From contig DATKPY010000035.1 of assembly GCA_035523875.1 (NCBI GenBank), positions 1 to 64,000 of the forward strand: 64,000 bases of DNA, given 5' to 3'. Made by a program: the position numbers and the translations under genes. Origin of the DNA: JASHUC01 sp035523875. Lineage in GTDB: Bacteria; Pseudomonadota; Gammaproteobacteria; Steroidobacterales; Steroidobacteraceae. Below, in pieces: positions 37,589-46,150 of the stretch. Each line of letters starts with the position of its first letter. Within the stretch, counting starts at the first letter, position 1. The notes under the pieces are model-generated. The model was not told where the DNA came from. It did no database searches and saw only the letters and a list, made by a program, of their open reading frames with translations.

Positions 37589-39318
37589 GCAGCCTCCTCG
37601 GCGGAGAGTTGCGAGGCGACGATCTCGGCGTATGTCGCGCAGCCGCGCAGGAGCTCCGTGTGTCGGCCGAGACCGACGATCGTGCCGCCGTCGAGCACCA
37701 TGATCTGATCGGCGTCCCTGACCGTGGAGATGCGCTGCTCGACCATGATGACGGCGGCGCCGCGGGTGACCGGACGCAGCGCCGCGCGCAGCCGCGCATC
37801 GGTTCCGAGATCGAGCGCGGAGAACGACTCGTCGAACAGATAGATCTCCGGCTCGCGCACGAGCGCGCGGGCGATGGCGAGGCGCTGGCGCTGGCCGCCG
37901 GAGACGTTCGTGCCGCCCTGTGCGATCGGGGCGGCGAGCTTCGCCGGCATGGCATCGACGAAGTCGCGCGCCTGCGCGATCTCGAGCGCGCGCCAGAGCT
38001 CCTGGTCGCTCGCCTCGGGATTGCCGTAGCGCAGATTCGTCGCGATCGTCCCCGAGAACAGGTAGGGCCGCTGCGGCACGAGCCCGATGCGGGTCCAGAG
38101 CAGATCCGGATCGAGCTCGCGCACGTCGACCCCGTCGACCAGGACCTTCCCCTGCGTCGCATCGAACAGCCGCGGGATGAGCGACAGGAGCGTGGTCTTG
38201 CCCGCGCCGGTGCTGCCGACGACGGCGAGCGTTTGCCCGGCGGCGACGCGGACGGAGATCTCCCTCAGCACCGGATCGGCGGCACCCGGGTACTGAAAGC
38301 GCACGCCGCGAAACTCCACTTCGGCGTGCGCGCTCACGCTGCGCACCGGATGCGCCGGCGGCACGACGGAGGACTCGGTATCGAGCACCTCGGCGATGCG
38401 GTCCGCACACACCGCCGCGCGCGGGATCATCATCAGCATGAACGTCGCCATCATCACCGACATGAGAATCTGGGTGAGGTACACGAGGTACGCGGTGAGC
38501 GCGCCGATCTGCATCCTTCCCGCATCGATGCGCAGCGCGCCGAACCACATCACGGCGGCGATCGAGACGTTGAGGATCAGGATCACCGTCGGGAAGATGA
38601 GCGCCATCAGCCTCCCCACCTGAAGGCCGGTGTCGGTGAGCTCCGCGTTCGCGACCCCGAAGCGCCGCGCCTCCACCGACTCGCGCACGAACGCGCGCAC
38701 CACCCGGATGCCGGCGATCTGCTCGCGCAGAATCCGGTTGACCGCATCGATCCGCGTCTGCATCAGACGAAACTGCGGCACCATGCGCTGGATGAGGAGG
38801 CCGACCGAGAGCGCGAGCAGCGGTACGCTCACGCCCATCAGCCACGAGAGGCCGGGGTCCTCGTGCACTGCCATGATGATGCCGCCGATGCACATGATCG
38901 GCGCCGTGATCATCATGGTGCAGGTCATCGCGACGAGCAGCTGCACCTGCTGCACGTCGTTGGTGTTACGCGTGATGAGCGAAGGTGCGCCGAAGCGCGC
39001 CACCTCGCGCCCGGAGAACTCGCTCACCCGGCGGAAGATCGCGGCGCGCAGGTCGCGCCCGAAGCCCATCGCGGTGCGCGATCCGTAGTAGGTCGCGGCG
39101 ACCGAGCAGGCGATCTGCGCGAGGCTGATGACGAGCATCCAGCCGCCCATCGTCACGATGTAACCGGTATCGCCCTTGGCGATGCCGTAATCGATGATGT
39201 CGGCGTTGAGGTTCGGCAGGTAGAGCGTTGCGATCGTCCCGAGCAGCTGCAGGACAATCACCGCGAGGAGCGCGCGCGAGTAGGGGCGTAGATGCTTTCT
39301 CAGCAAGCCGATCAGCAT
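37585..39318 (-). CDS. ABC exporter half-transporter (permease-ATPase fusion), first subunit
   Basis: 577 residues starting MLIGLLRKHLRPYSRALL. Six membrane helices occupy about residues 15-300; the ATPase has Walker A GSTGAGKTT, signature NVSGGQRQRLAIARAL and Walker B IYLFDESFSALD. The H-loop position reads VEQRISTV instead of the usual AHRLST, so the switch His is replaced by Gln, as often seen in the degenerate site of heterodimeric exporters. Start ATG 39318 overlaps the tetR stop by seven bases. Operon tetR-this gene-second half. Confidence 0.9.
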   Translation of the reverse strand: MLIGLLRKHLRPYSRALLAVIVLQLLGTIATLYLPNLNADIIDYGIAKGDTGYIVTMGGWMLVISLAQIACSVAATYYGSRTAMGFGRDLRAAIFRRVSEFSGREVARFGAPSLITRNTNDVQQVQLLVAMTCTMMITAPIMCIGGIIMAVHEDPGLSWLMGVSVPLLALSVGLLIQRMVPQFRLMQTRIDAVNRILREQIAGIRVVRAFVRESVEARRFGVANAELTDTGLQVGRLMALIFPTVILILNVSIAAVMWFGALRIDAGRMQIGALTAYLVYLTQILMSVMMATFMLMMIPRAAVCADRIAEVLDTESSVVPPAHPVRSVSAHAEVEFRGVRFQYPGAADPVLREISVRVAAGQTLAVVGSTGAGKTTLLSLIPRLFDATQGKVLVDGVDVRELDPDLLWTRIGLVPQRPYLFSGTIATNLRYGNPEASDQELWRALEIAQARDFVDAMPAKLAAPIAQGGTNVSGGQRQRLAIARALVREPEIYLFDESFSALDLGTDARLRAALRPVTRGAAVIMVEQRISTVRDADQIMVLDGGTIVGLGRHTELLRGCATYAEIVASQLSAEEAA

Positions 39319-39941
39319 GGGGATCGTCCCTTGGAGCCGGAGGGCTCGCGAGTGCGGATGCCATCGAGGATCACGCCGACGATCTCCTCGGGAGCGAGCG
39401 GCCGGCCCTCGGCGATGCCGGGGTGCGAGCCGGAGAAAAGGAGCATCCGCACGAGCCGTGCGGCCTCCACGGGGCTCACGCGCAGCGTCCTGCGGTCCGG
39501 CTCGATGAGCCGCGCGATCGTCTGGCCGATCGCGCTCGAGGGACGCGCGCGCCGTGCGAGTCTCGGATCCCCGGGCCGCAGACGCTGCGACGCCATCATC
39601 AGATGGATGACCGTGGTGAGCCACGGCTGCACGATGCGCACGATCGCCGTGAGCCGCTCGCGGAGCGGCGCGCGACGGTCGATGTGCTCGAGCGCAGCGA
39701 CAATCGGCGCCGGGTCGAACGCGGCGCTCACCGCCGCCTGGATGAGGCTCTCCTTGTCGGGGAAGGCACGAAAGATCGTCCCCTCGGCGACCCCGGCGGC
39801 CGCGGCGATCTCGCGGGTGCTCACATCGAGGCCGCGCGCACGGACGAGCGGCAGCGTCGCGCGCACGAGCGCGGCCCGCCGCGCCTCCGGCGAGAGTGGC
39901 CGCGCGCGCCGGCCGGAGGTGGCTGTGGGTGTATCGAGCAT
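39312..39941 (-). CDS. TetR-family transcriptional regulator
   Basis: About 209 residues from ATG 39941 (MLDTPTATSGRRARP). The helix-turn-helix is clear at residues 20-68 (STREIAAAAGVAEGTIFRAFPDKESLI); the C-terminal ligand-binding domain is divergent. First gene of the operon with the two ABC half-transporters and immediately downstream of a 26-bp perfect palindrome, so it probably represses its own operon and is released by a transported compound. Confidence 0.9.
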   Translation of the reverse strand: MLDTPTATSGRRARPLSPEARRAALVRATLPLVRARGLDVSTREIAAAAGVAEGTIFRAFPDKESLIQAAVSAAFDPAPIVAALEHIDRRAPLRERLTAIVRIVQPWLTTVIHLMMASQRLRPGDPRLARRARPSSAIGQTIARLIEPDRRTLRVSPVEAARLVRMLLFSGSHPGIAEGRPLAPEEIVGVILDGIRTREPSGSKGRSPC

Positions 39942-39961
39942 GAACGGCCCAGAGCCTATCA

Positions 39962-39987
39962 CAAATGAGTGAGGACTCACTCATTTG
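39962..39987. promoter_or_regulatory. 26-bp perfect palindrome, candidate TetR operator
   Basis: Arms CAAATGAGTGAG (39962-39973) and CTCACTCATTTG (39976-39987) around a two-base centre, 20 bases upstream of the tetR ATG. The TGAGTGA/TCACTCA core is typical of TetR-family sites. Confidence 0.75.
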
Positions 39988-40053
39988 CGCGACCGGCCGA
40001 CCGCACGGTCGAGGGGCGCGGTGCGCGCGGAACCGCGGCGCTGCGCCCGGCTC

Positions 40054-40079
40054 AAAAAAAACCCCGCTTGCGCGGGGTT
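40054..40079 (-). terminator. Intrinsic terminator on the minus strand
   Basis: On the minus strand AACCCCGC, a four-base loop and GCGGGGTT are followed by a run of eight T residues (the plus strand shows the A run 40054-40061). It ends a minus-strand transcript coming from the right, where no protein gene exists, and insulates tetR from it. Confidence 0.75.
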
Positions 40080-40330
40080 ATCGGTCGCTTGCTTGCTGTG
40101 GAGGAGTGTCTTCTCGTTCTTGTCCGGTGTCGATCCTCGGCCCGTGCGAGCGTCGCGCCGGGGATCGCGAAATCGGGATGCGTCGTTTTGTCCTGCTTGG
40201 GTTCTTCCGGGCCCCATCGTCCGGGGTCGCTGAAGGAGGAAGCAATGCGCGTGCCAAGTCGCCTCCCGCGCCCGTGGATCTGACATGTTGTATCTGAGAC
40301 GCAGTTCAACTGTGACGAGATCCGCCTTAT
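40080..40330 (-). ncRNA. Possible small RNA upstream of the minus-strand terminator
   Basis: The 560-bp gap 39942-40501 has no convincing protein gene, yet a strong terminator faces left at 40054-40079. The minus strand between about 40330 and 40080 can fold locally (for example CCCC/GGGG near 40210-40225 and CGATCC/GGATCG around 40130-40170) and contains several GGA triplets. No match to 6S, tmRNA, RNase P or SRP RNA was recognised. A consensus TTGACA lies at 40396-40401 (minus) but without a good -10, so the 5' end is a guess. Confidence 0.3.
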
Positions 40331-40501
40331 GCGAGCTTTATGTACCGCCGCGCGGGTGCGGCAGGTACGCACGCCCGAGCGCTCGGCGATCCAAGTGTCA
40401 AGACCACCGACGGATTCACGCGCCGCGCTGAGCGCGCGGATGGGATGCAATTGCTCAAGCTGTTGAATATGCTTTCGATTCGCGGTTCACGAGAGGTGTA
40501 A

Positions 40502-43009
40502 ATGGAGCCGACACCGTCAGGTAGGCGCTCTCCGGCGTGGAAGCGAGGCGGCTCGACGCCGCGGCTGCTCGCGCTGCTGCTCGCCACCTGTGCGCTTGCG
40601 CTGCCCTGGACGCGTGCGGCGCGCGCCGCGGACGAGCTGTTTCCGCGACCGGCGCAGCTCGAGCGCGACGTGGATTTCTGGGTCCGCGTATACACCGAGA
40701 TCGATACCAACTCCGGCTTCGTGCACGACGAGAACAACCTCGCGGTCGTCTACGACACGGTGCACTTCGCCCCGCACACCAGCGCGCGCGAGCGCGAGCG
40801 GATCGTCGATGCGGCGCGCGACCGCTATGCCGCGGCGCTGCGACGGATCGCGACCTCGAGCGGAGCGCTCTCTCCCGAGGACGCGCGCATCCGCGCCCTG
40901 TGGGGCGATGAGGCCACGCCGGCGCAGCTTCTCGATGCGACCCAACACATTCGCTTCCAGCTCGGTCAATCCGATCGGTTCCGCGATGGCCTCATCCGCT
41001 CCGGGCGCTGGGAGGACCATATCGCGAGGACCCTCGCGCGGCTCGGCCTGCCCCCCGAGCTCGCGGTGCTGCCGTACGTCGAGTCCTCGTTCAATCCGGC
41101 GGCGCGCTCGAAGGTCGGCGCGGCCGGACTGTGGCAGTTCATGCGCTCGACCGGCCGGCGCTACATGCGCATCGATTCGACCGTCGACGATCGGCTCGAT
41201 CCGTTTCGCTCCACCGAGGCCGCGGCGCAGCTGCTTTCCTACAACTACCGGCTGCTCGGCACCTGGCCGCTCGCTCTCACCGCGTACAACCACGGCGCCG
41301 CCGGCATGCGGCGCGCCGTCGAGACGCTCGGCACCGACGACATCGTGACGATCGTGCGCGATTACAAGACACCCTCGTTCGGCTTCGCCTCGCGCAACTT
41401 CTACGTCTCGTTCCTCGCGGCCCTGCAGGTCGACCGGGATCCCGAGAAGTACTTCGGCGACCTCGACCGGGAACCGAAGGTGCGCTTTCAGGAGGTCGCG
41501 CTACCGGAGCGCGCCTCGGTGGCCTCGCTCGAGCGGGCGCTCGACGTGGGTGAGCAGGCGCTTCGGGACCTGAACCCGGCGCTGCGTCCGGCGTGCTGGA
41601 GCGGCCGACGGCCGGTGCCGAAGGGCTACCGCCTGCGGTTGCCGATGGGAGATACCGAGTGGACCGCATCGCTCCTCGCCGAGCGGCTCGGGACGCCGAG
41701 CGCGCTGCCGGCGAGCGAGACTGACTACACACGACATCGCATCCTGCCGGGCGAGACGCTTGCGAGCCTCGCCGACCAGTACGGCGTGACCGTGCTCACG
41801 CTCGCGCGCCTGAACCGCATGCGTCCCCGCGCGCGTCTGCATGCTGGCCGCTACATCCGAATACCGGGTGCGGCCCCGAGCGCCTTGGCGCTCGCCGCGA
41901 GCGCGAATGCAGCGGCTCCCACGCAGGCCGGCCGCGGGGCAGAAGCGTCCGGCAGGTCACTGCGCGCCAGTGTGGTGCTCGTGGCCGCGAATCCGCCCAC
42001 CACGCTCGGCGCGCCCGGTGTCCCAGGTGCGCCCGGTGTGCCGGGTACGCCCGGCGTGCCCGGTGCGCCTGCCGCGCCTGCCGCGCCCGGGGCGCCCGCC
42101 CCACCGGGTGTGTCTGGGGCGCCGGCCGCGAGCACGCCGTACGGCGCCGGCGGCGGCGCTGCCGGCGGCGTTTACGTGGTGAGCCCCGGCGAGTCGCTCA
42201 CGGACATCGCTGCGAAGGTCGGGGTGCCCGAGTCGCGGCTGCTCGCGCTCAATCACATGCCGGATCCGAACTTCATCTTCGAGGGAGAGCGGCTGGAGCT
42301 CGCCCCGATCGGCGCCATGGCGGGGGCGGGTGCCAGCGTGTTCGGCGACGATACGCTCGCGGGGAGTGGACTCACGCCGCCGAACGCGACGCTTGCCGCG
42401 GCCGGCGGGATTTCCCCGGAGCGGGCGGAGATCGAGAGCGAAGAAGACGCCGCGGCGCTCGCATCGGCGCGCGCGCCTGCGGCGCGCGGGGAGATCGTCT
42501 CCGAGGCTGAGGAGGATGCGCTCGGGCCGGCGCTCGGACCCGCCTCGCTCGTGAGCACCGCAACGGCGGACCCCATCGACTACTCGGTCGGGAGGAACGA
42601 CACGATCGTCGTTGCCGCGGCCGAGACGCTCGGTCACTACGCCGACTGGCTCGACGTCCCGGCCTCGCGGTTGCGCGCGCTCAACCACATGCGCCATGGC
42701 CGCCCGGTGATCATCGGGCGGCGGATCAAGCTCGACTTCAAGCGCGTCTCGGCGGATGCGTTCGAGACGAAGCGCCGCGAGTATCACCGCCTGCTCGAGG
42801 CGGGCTATTTCGCCGCACATCGCATCACCGGCACCGAGATCCACGTGGTGCGCCGCGGGGACTCGCTGTGGACGGTGACCCAGCGCTACCAGCATCTGCC
42901 GATCTGGCTGCTGCAGCAGTACAACCCCGACCTCGACTTCAGCGACATGCGCCCGGGTACGCAGATCGTCGTGCCGCGCATCGAGGACGCGGCGAGCGCG
43001 GGGAGCTGA
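40502..43009 (+). CDS. mltD: Membrane-bound lytic transglycosylase MltD-like, with LysM domains and collagen-like tract
   Basis: Cell-wall enzyme cleaving the glycan strand to 1,6-anhydro-muropeptides. 835 residues with an N-terminal signal (about 20-43, LLALLLATCALALPWTRAARA), an SLT domain at about 175-330 with the catalytic Glu in PYVESSFNP, GAAGLWQFM and AYNHGAAGM, and LysM modules at about 411-456, 556-602 and 779-828 plus a degenerate one at 692-746. Between the first two lies a Gly-X-Pro repeat tract (503-541, seven perfect GXP triplets) resembling collagen. It is much longer than E. coli MltD (about 450). AGAGG precedes the ATG. Upstream gap described under the small-RNA entry. Confidence 0.88.
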   Translation: MEPTPSGRRSPAWKRGGSTPRLLALLLATCALALPWTRAARAADELFPRPAQLERDVDFWVRVYTEIDTNSGFVHDENNLAVVYDTVHFAPHTSARERERIVDAARDRYAAALRRIATSSGALSPEDARIRALWGDEATPAQLLDATQHIRFQLGQSDRFRDGLIRSGRWEDHIARTLARLGLPPELAVLPYVESSFNPAARSKVGAAGLWQFMRSTGRRYMRIDSTVDDRLDPFRSTEAAAQLLSYNYRLLGTWPLALTAYNHGAAGMRRAVETLGTDDIVTIVRDYKTPSFGFASRNFYVSFLAALQVDRDPEKYFGDLDREPKVRFQEVALPERASVASLERALDVGEQALRDLNPALRPACWSGRRPVPKGYRLRLPMGDTEWTASLLAERLGTPSALPASETDYTRHRILPGETLASLADQYGVTVLTLARLNRMRPRARLHAGRYIRIPGAAPSALALAASANAAAPTQAGRGAEASGRSLRASVVLVAANPPTTLGAPGVPGAPGVPGTPGVPGAPAAPAAPGAPAPPGVSGAPAASTPYGAGGGAAGGVYVVSPGESLTDIAAKVGVPESRLLALNHMPDPNFIFEGERLELAPIGAMAGAGASVFGDDTLAGSGLTPPNATLAAAGGISPERAEIESEEDAAALASARAPAARGEIVSEAEEDALGPALGPASLVSTATADPIDYSVGRNDTIVVAAAETLGHYADWLDVPASRLRALNHMRHGRPVIIGRRIKLDFKRVSADAFETKRREYHRLLEAGYFAAHRITGTEIHVVRRGDSLWTVTQRYQHLPIWLLQQYNPDLDFSDMRPGTQIVVPRIEDAASAGS

Positions 43010-43021
43010 GCGCCGTCGCGC

Positions 43022-43642
43022 TCACGGTCCGGCGAGCCGGGCCGCGAACGCGGCGATCGCGGTCAACTGGGCACCGTTGCCCGAGAAGTGCTCCGCGACG
43101 CTGTCGGGCAGGTGCGTCTCGATCGCGATGCGCCGTGCGCTCGCGAGACATCGGAGCGCCGGCTGCGGAAGATGGAAGTAGCGCGCACGGCCCGTCGGGA
43201 CGACGCTCTGGTACGGTGGGCCGGAAGCCTCCAGCCCGCTCGGCACGCGCTCCGCGGAGGGGAGTGCGAGCAGGTGACCGTCGCACTGCACCTCCACGGC
43301 GATCGGAATGCCGTTGTCCTCCGGAACGGAGACCCACAGGTACAGGTCGCGGTGTCCCATCTGATCGGTATCGAACGGGCCCAAGAAGGCGTACGGGTCG
43401 CGCAAGGGCCCGCGGTTGCGCTCCGTGATGAGCTCGATCGGACGGCTGAGCGCAATGATCGTCACACCGGTGCGTGTATCGAGCCGCTCCGCGACCTGGG
43501 GCGGGGCGACTGCGCACGCCGCGAGGAGGAGCGCGGCGAGCGCCACGGCCGCGGCGTGCCCGCCGCCGCCCCCGCCCCCGCTCCGGCACACCTGCGCCCG
43601 GGAGACGCTCGGTTGTGATGGGTTCCACATGCTTCGAGCCAT
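43022..43642 (-). CDS. Hypothetical lipoprotein
   Basis: 206 residues, not recognised. After a Gly-rich stretch (residues 22-28) a hydrophobic signal ends in the lipobox ALLLAAC (Cys43), so it is probably lipid-anchored. The mature part has mixed strands (TGVTIIALSRPIELITERNRG, DLYLWVSVPEDNGIPIAVEVQCDGHLLALP) without repeats. AGAGG lies six bases before the ATG at 43642. Convergent with mltD (12-base gap) and divergent from the L,D-transpeptidase gene; a cell-envelope role is possible from context only. Confidence 0.7.
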   Translation of the reverse strand: MARSMWNPSQPSVSRAQVCRSGGGGGGGHAAAVALAALLLAACAVAPPQVAERLDTRTGVTIIALSRPIELITERNRGPLRDPYAFLGPFDTDQMGHRDLYLWVSVPEDNGIPIAVEVQCDGHLLALPSAERVPSGLEASGPPYQSVVPTGRARYFHLPQPALRCLASARRIAIETHLPDSVAEHFSGNGAQLTAIAAFAARLAGP

Positions 43643-43658
43643 GACCCGCCTCTATAAT
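43630..43658 (+). promoter_or_regulatory. Promoter of the L,D-transpeptidase gene
   Basis: A perfect TATAAT at 43653-43658, with a poor -35 (TGCTTC at 43630-43635, 17-base spacer). It overlaps the start of the divergent lipoprotein gene. Confidence 0.5.
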
Positions 43659-43717
43659 CCCTCGAGGTGACGGTTTTCAACGGTCGACGCACTTTCATGA
43701 GCCTCCTCTGGAGCGCA

Positions 43718-44326
43718 ATGCGGGGATCGGCACGCCGTGGGCGCTGCCGCTCGCTCGCCTGTGCCGTCGCACTCGCCGCTGCGAGCGCCGCGGGGCTCGC
43801 AGCCGCGCACGAGGCACCGCTCGCGGGCGCCGAGCGTGTCTCCATCCGCACCGCGAATCCACTCGGGCAGCCCGCGACGCGCGCGCCGCTCGGGACGCTC
43901 CCGCTCGCCGACCACATCGTGGTGCGCAAATCGGAGCGCCGCCTGTACCTCATGCGCGGCGACACCGTGCTGCGGTCCTACCGGATCGCGCTCGGCCTCA
44001 ACCCGATCGGCCAGAAGGAGCGTTCGGGCGATTTCCGCACGCCGGAGGGCCGGTACTTCCTCACGCGCCGCAATCCGCGCAGCGATTACTTCCTTTCCAT
44101 CCAGGTCTCCTACCCGAATGAGTCCGATCTCGCGCGCGCGCGGCGCCATCACTGGGATGCGGGCGGCTCGATCATGATCCACGGCCTGCCGAATGACTTG
44201 CGACGTGAGCCGGAGTACTACGAGCGCACCGACTGGACCGACGGCTGTATCGCGGTCTCGGACTCCGACATGCTCGAGATCTGGCTCATGACCTCGGACC
44301 GCACGCCCATCGACATTCTGCCGTGA
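43718..44326 (+). CDS. L,D-transpeptidase (YkuD domain)
   Basis: Periplasmic enzyme that forms 3-3 cross-links or attaches proteins to peptidoglycan. 202 residues from ATG 43718, which has GGAG at good spacing and directly begins the signal peptide (MRGSARRGRCRSLACAVALA). The YkuD domain shows IVVRKSERRLYLM, GDFRTPEGRYFLTRRN, IMIHGLPND (His) and the nucleophile Cys in DWTDGCIAVSD. Upstream in-frame starts at 43667 (GTG) and 43697 are possible. Confidence 0.88.
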   Translation: MRGSARRGRCRSLACAVALAAASAAGLAAAHEAPLAGAERVSIRTANPLGQPATRAPLGTLPLADHIVVRKSERRLYLMRGDTVLRSYRIALGLNPIGQKERSGDFRTPEGRYFLTRRNPRSDYFLSIQVSYPNESDLARARRHHWDAGGSIMIHGLPNDLRREPEYYERTDWTDGCIAVSDSDMLEIWLMTSDRTPIDILP

Positions 44327-44379
44327 CGTTGCCCCCACGGCGGGATGCCCGGGGCCCCGGGGCGCCGTCAGGGACCTCC

Positions 44380-45777
44380 ATGGAAAGCAGCATCGTCATC
44401 CCGGAGTTCGTCGATGCCCGCGTCGGTCCGCGGGGCAGCCTCGAGAATCTCTCCCAGTCCGAGATCACCAAGCTCCTCGACTCGAGCCAGGGCGGGCTCT
44501 ACCCCCTGTTCCGCAAGTGCGCGCTCGCGGTGCTCAACACGGGCGCCGACACCGACAACGCGAAGGAGATCTTCGACCGTTACAGCGACTTCGACATCGA
44601 GGTGGTGCGCCACGCGTGGGGCATCAAGCTCGAGATTCGCAACGCCCCGGCCACCGCCTTCGTCGACGGGGAGATGATCCGCGGGATCAAGGAGCACTTA
44701 TTCGCGGTGCTGCGCGATGTGGTGTACACCGCCAACGAGATCATCGACAGCGGCCGGTTCGATCTCGCGAGCCCCACCTCGATCACCAATGCGATCTTCC
44801 ACATCGTGCGCAACGCCCGGGTGCTCGACTTCAAGGCGCGTCCGAACCTGGTCGTCGGCTGGGGCGGCCACTCGATCGGAGAGGCGGAATACCAGTACTC
44901 GAAGAAGGTCGGCTACGAGCTCGGGCTGCGCGGGCTCGATGTCTGCACCGGCTGCGGCCCGGGGGCGATGAAGGGCCCGATGAAGGGCGCGACGATCGGC
45001 CACGCCAAGCAACGGATCGCCTCGGGCCGCTACATCGGGCTCAGCGAGCCCGGGATCATCGCCGCCGAGCCGCCGAACCCGATCGTGAATCAGCTCGTGA
45101 TCATGCCGGACATCGAGAAGCGCCTGGAGGCGTTCGTACGGCTCGCCCACGGCATCGTCGTCTTCCCGGGCGGGGCGGGCACGGCCGAGGAGATCCTCTA
45201 TCTCGTCGGCATCCTGCTCGATCCGGCCAATCGCGACCAGCCCTTCCCCGTGGTGCTGACCGGACCGCGCGCGAGCGCCGCGTACTTCGAGCAGATCGCG
45301 CGCTTCGTCGGCGGCACGCTCGGGCGCGAGGCCATGAGGCGCTTCGAGATCATCCTCGACGATCCTGCGGCAGTGGCGCGCCACATGGTGCGGGGGCTCG
45401 AGGCGGTGCGCGAGTTCCGCAGAACGCGCAGCGACTCGTACAACTTCAACTGGCTGCTCACCGTGGGGCCCGAACTGCAGCGGCATTTCCAGGTAAGCCA
45501 CGAATCGATGCGCGCGCTCGCGCTCGACCCCACGCTCCCCCCGCACGTGCTCGCCGCGAATCTCCGCCGCGCGTTCTCAGGAATCGTCACCGGCAACGTC
45601 AAGGAGTCCGGCATCCACGCGATCGAGCGTCACGGGCCCTACGAGCTCACCGGGGAGCCCGAGATCATGCGGCTGCTCGATGAGCTACTGAGCGCTTTCG
45701 TCGAGCAGCAACGCATGCGACTGCCCGGTGCGCTTTATCGCCCCTGCTATCGCATCGTCGAGCGGCGCACGGCGTGA
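44380..45777 (+). CDS. ppnN: Pyrimidine/purine nucleotide 5'-monophosphate nucleosidase PpnN
   Basis: Cleaves nucleoside monophosphates to base and ribose-5-phosphate; in E. coli it is activated by (p)ppGpp. 465 residues, near the E. coli length of 454, with the LOG-type motif FPGGAGTAEEILYLVG (about residues 266-281), VGWGGHSIGEAEYQY and VCTGCGPGAMKGPMKG. ATG 44380 follows AGGGA and gives the family N-terminus (SIVIPEFVDARVGPRG); GTG 44323 upstream overlaps the transpeptidase stop. Confidence 0.93.
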   Translation: MESSIVIPEFVDARVGPRGSLENLSQSEITKLLDSSQGGLYPLFRKCALAVLNTGADTDNAKEIFDRYSDFDIEVVRHAWGIKLEIRNAPATAFVDGEMIRGIKEHLFAVLRDVVYTANEIIDSGRFDLASPTSITNAIFHIVRNARVLDFKARPNLVVGWGGHSIGEAEYQYSKKVGYELGLRGLDVCTGCGPGAMKGPMKGATIGHAKQRIASGRYIGLSEPGIIAAEPPNPIVNQLVIMPDIEKRLEAFVRLAHGIVVFPGGAGTAEEILYLVGILLDPANRDQPFPVVLTGPRASAAYFEQIARFVGGTLGREAMRRFEIILDDPAAVARHMVRGLEAVREFRRTRSDSYNFNWLLTVGPELQRHFQVSHESMRALALDPTLPPHVLAANLRRAFSGIVTGNVKESGIHAIERHGPYELTGEPEIMRLLDELLSAFVEQQRMRLPGALYRPCYRIVERRTA

Positions 45778-45910
45778 GCGGGTGACATAAGCCGCTTGCC
45801 TCGGTGATTACGAGTCGCGCGTGCGTGCCAGCGGGATTTCCGTGTGACCCAGTTCCTGTCGTCCGGTGCGTCCGAGTCCGTACGCTGCCGGCAATCATTC
45901 AGGAGTCGTC

Positions 45911-46144
45911 ATGAGCTCATCCGACAGGACGCGAGGAGGCCCGCTACCAGCGCGACACGACGCGGCAGCGGTGCCGACGCCGTCGTCGCCCGGCTCACCG
46001 GATCCCGACGGGAACTGGCTCGACCGCATGCAGCGCGCCCGCGCGCGGCACGCGACGATTACCCGAAACCTGCATACCTGGTCGAACTACAAGAGCTGGG
46101 CGGAACAGGTCAAGGATTCCTGGGAGAGCGAGCCGAAGAAGTAG
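45911..46144 (+). CDS. Small hypothetical protein
   Basis: 77 residues, not recognised. A strong AGGAG lies eight bases before the ATG (45911). Ser/Pro-rich N-terminal half, then a basic amphipathic segment (NWLDRMQRARARHATITRNL) and an acidic, Trp-containing C-terminus (WSNYKSWAEQVKDSWESEPKK). No signal peptide or membrane segment. Six bases from the end of the convergent parA-like gene. Confidence 0.55.
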   Translation: MSSSDRTRGGPLPARHDAAAVPTPSSPGSPDPDGNWLDRMQRARARHATITRNLHTWSNYKSWAEQVKDSWESEPKK

Positions 46145-46150
46145 CGCCGC

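Noticed and set aside
37589..38893. N-terminal extension of the second ABC gene to 38893
   Set aside because: Out-of-frame with respect to the first ABC gene it covers; composition is shadow-like and an ATGA overlap marks the real start at 37588.
39981..40286. 6S, tmRNA, RNase P or SRP RNA in the gap
   Set aside because: Conserved signatures of these RNAs (for example the SRP GGAAGCA tetraloop region in its usual context, tmRNA ends) are not convincingly present.
40052..40450. Minus-strand frames in the tetR-mltD gap as a protein gene
   Set aside because: No ribosome-binding site, signal or family pattern; the frame runs through the terminator hairpin, so an RNA is a better explanation.
42008..42124. 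DNA tandem repeat or CRISPR-like array
   Set aside because: The repeat is in frame and encodes Gly-X-Pro triplets; spacing is nine or eighteen bases without spacers.
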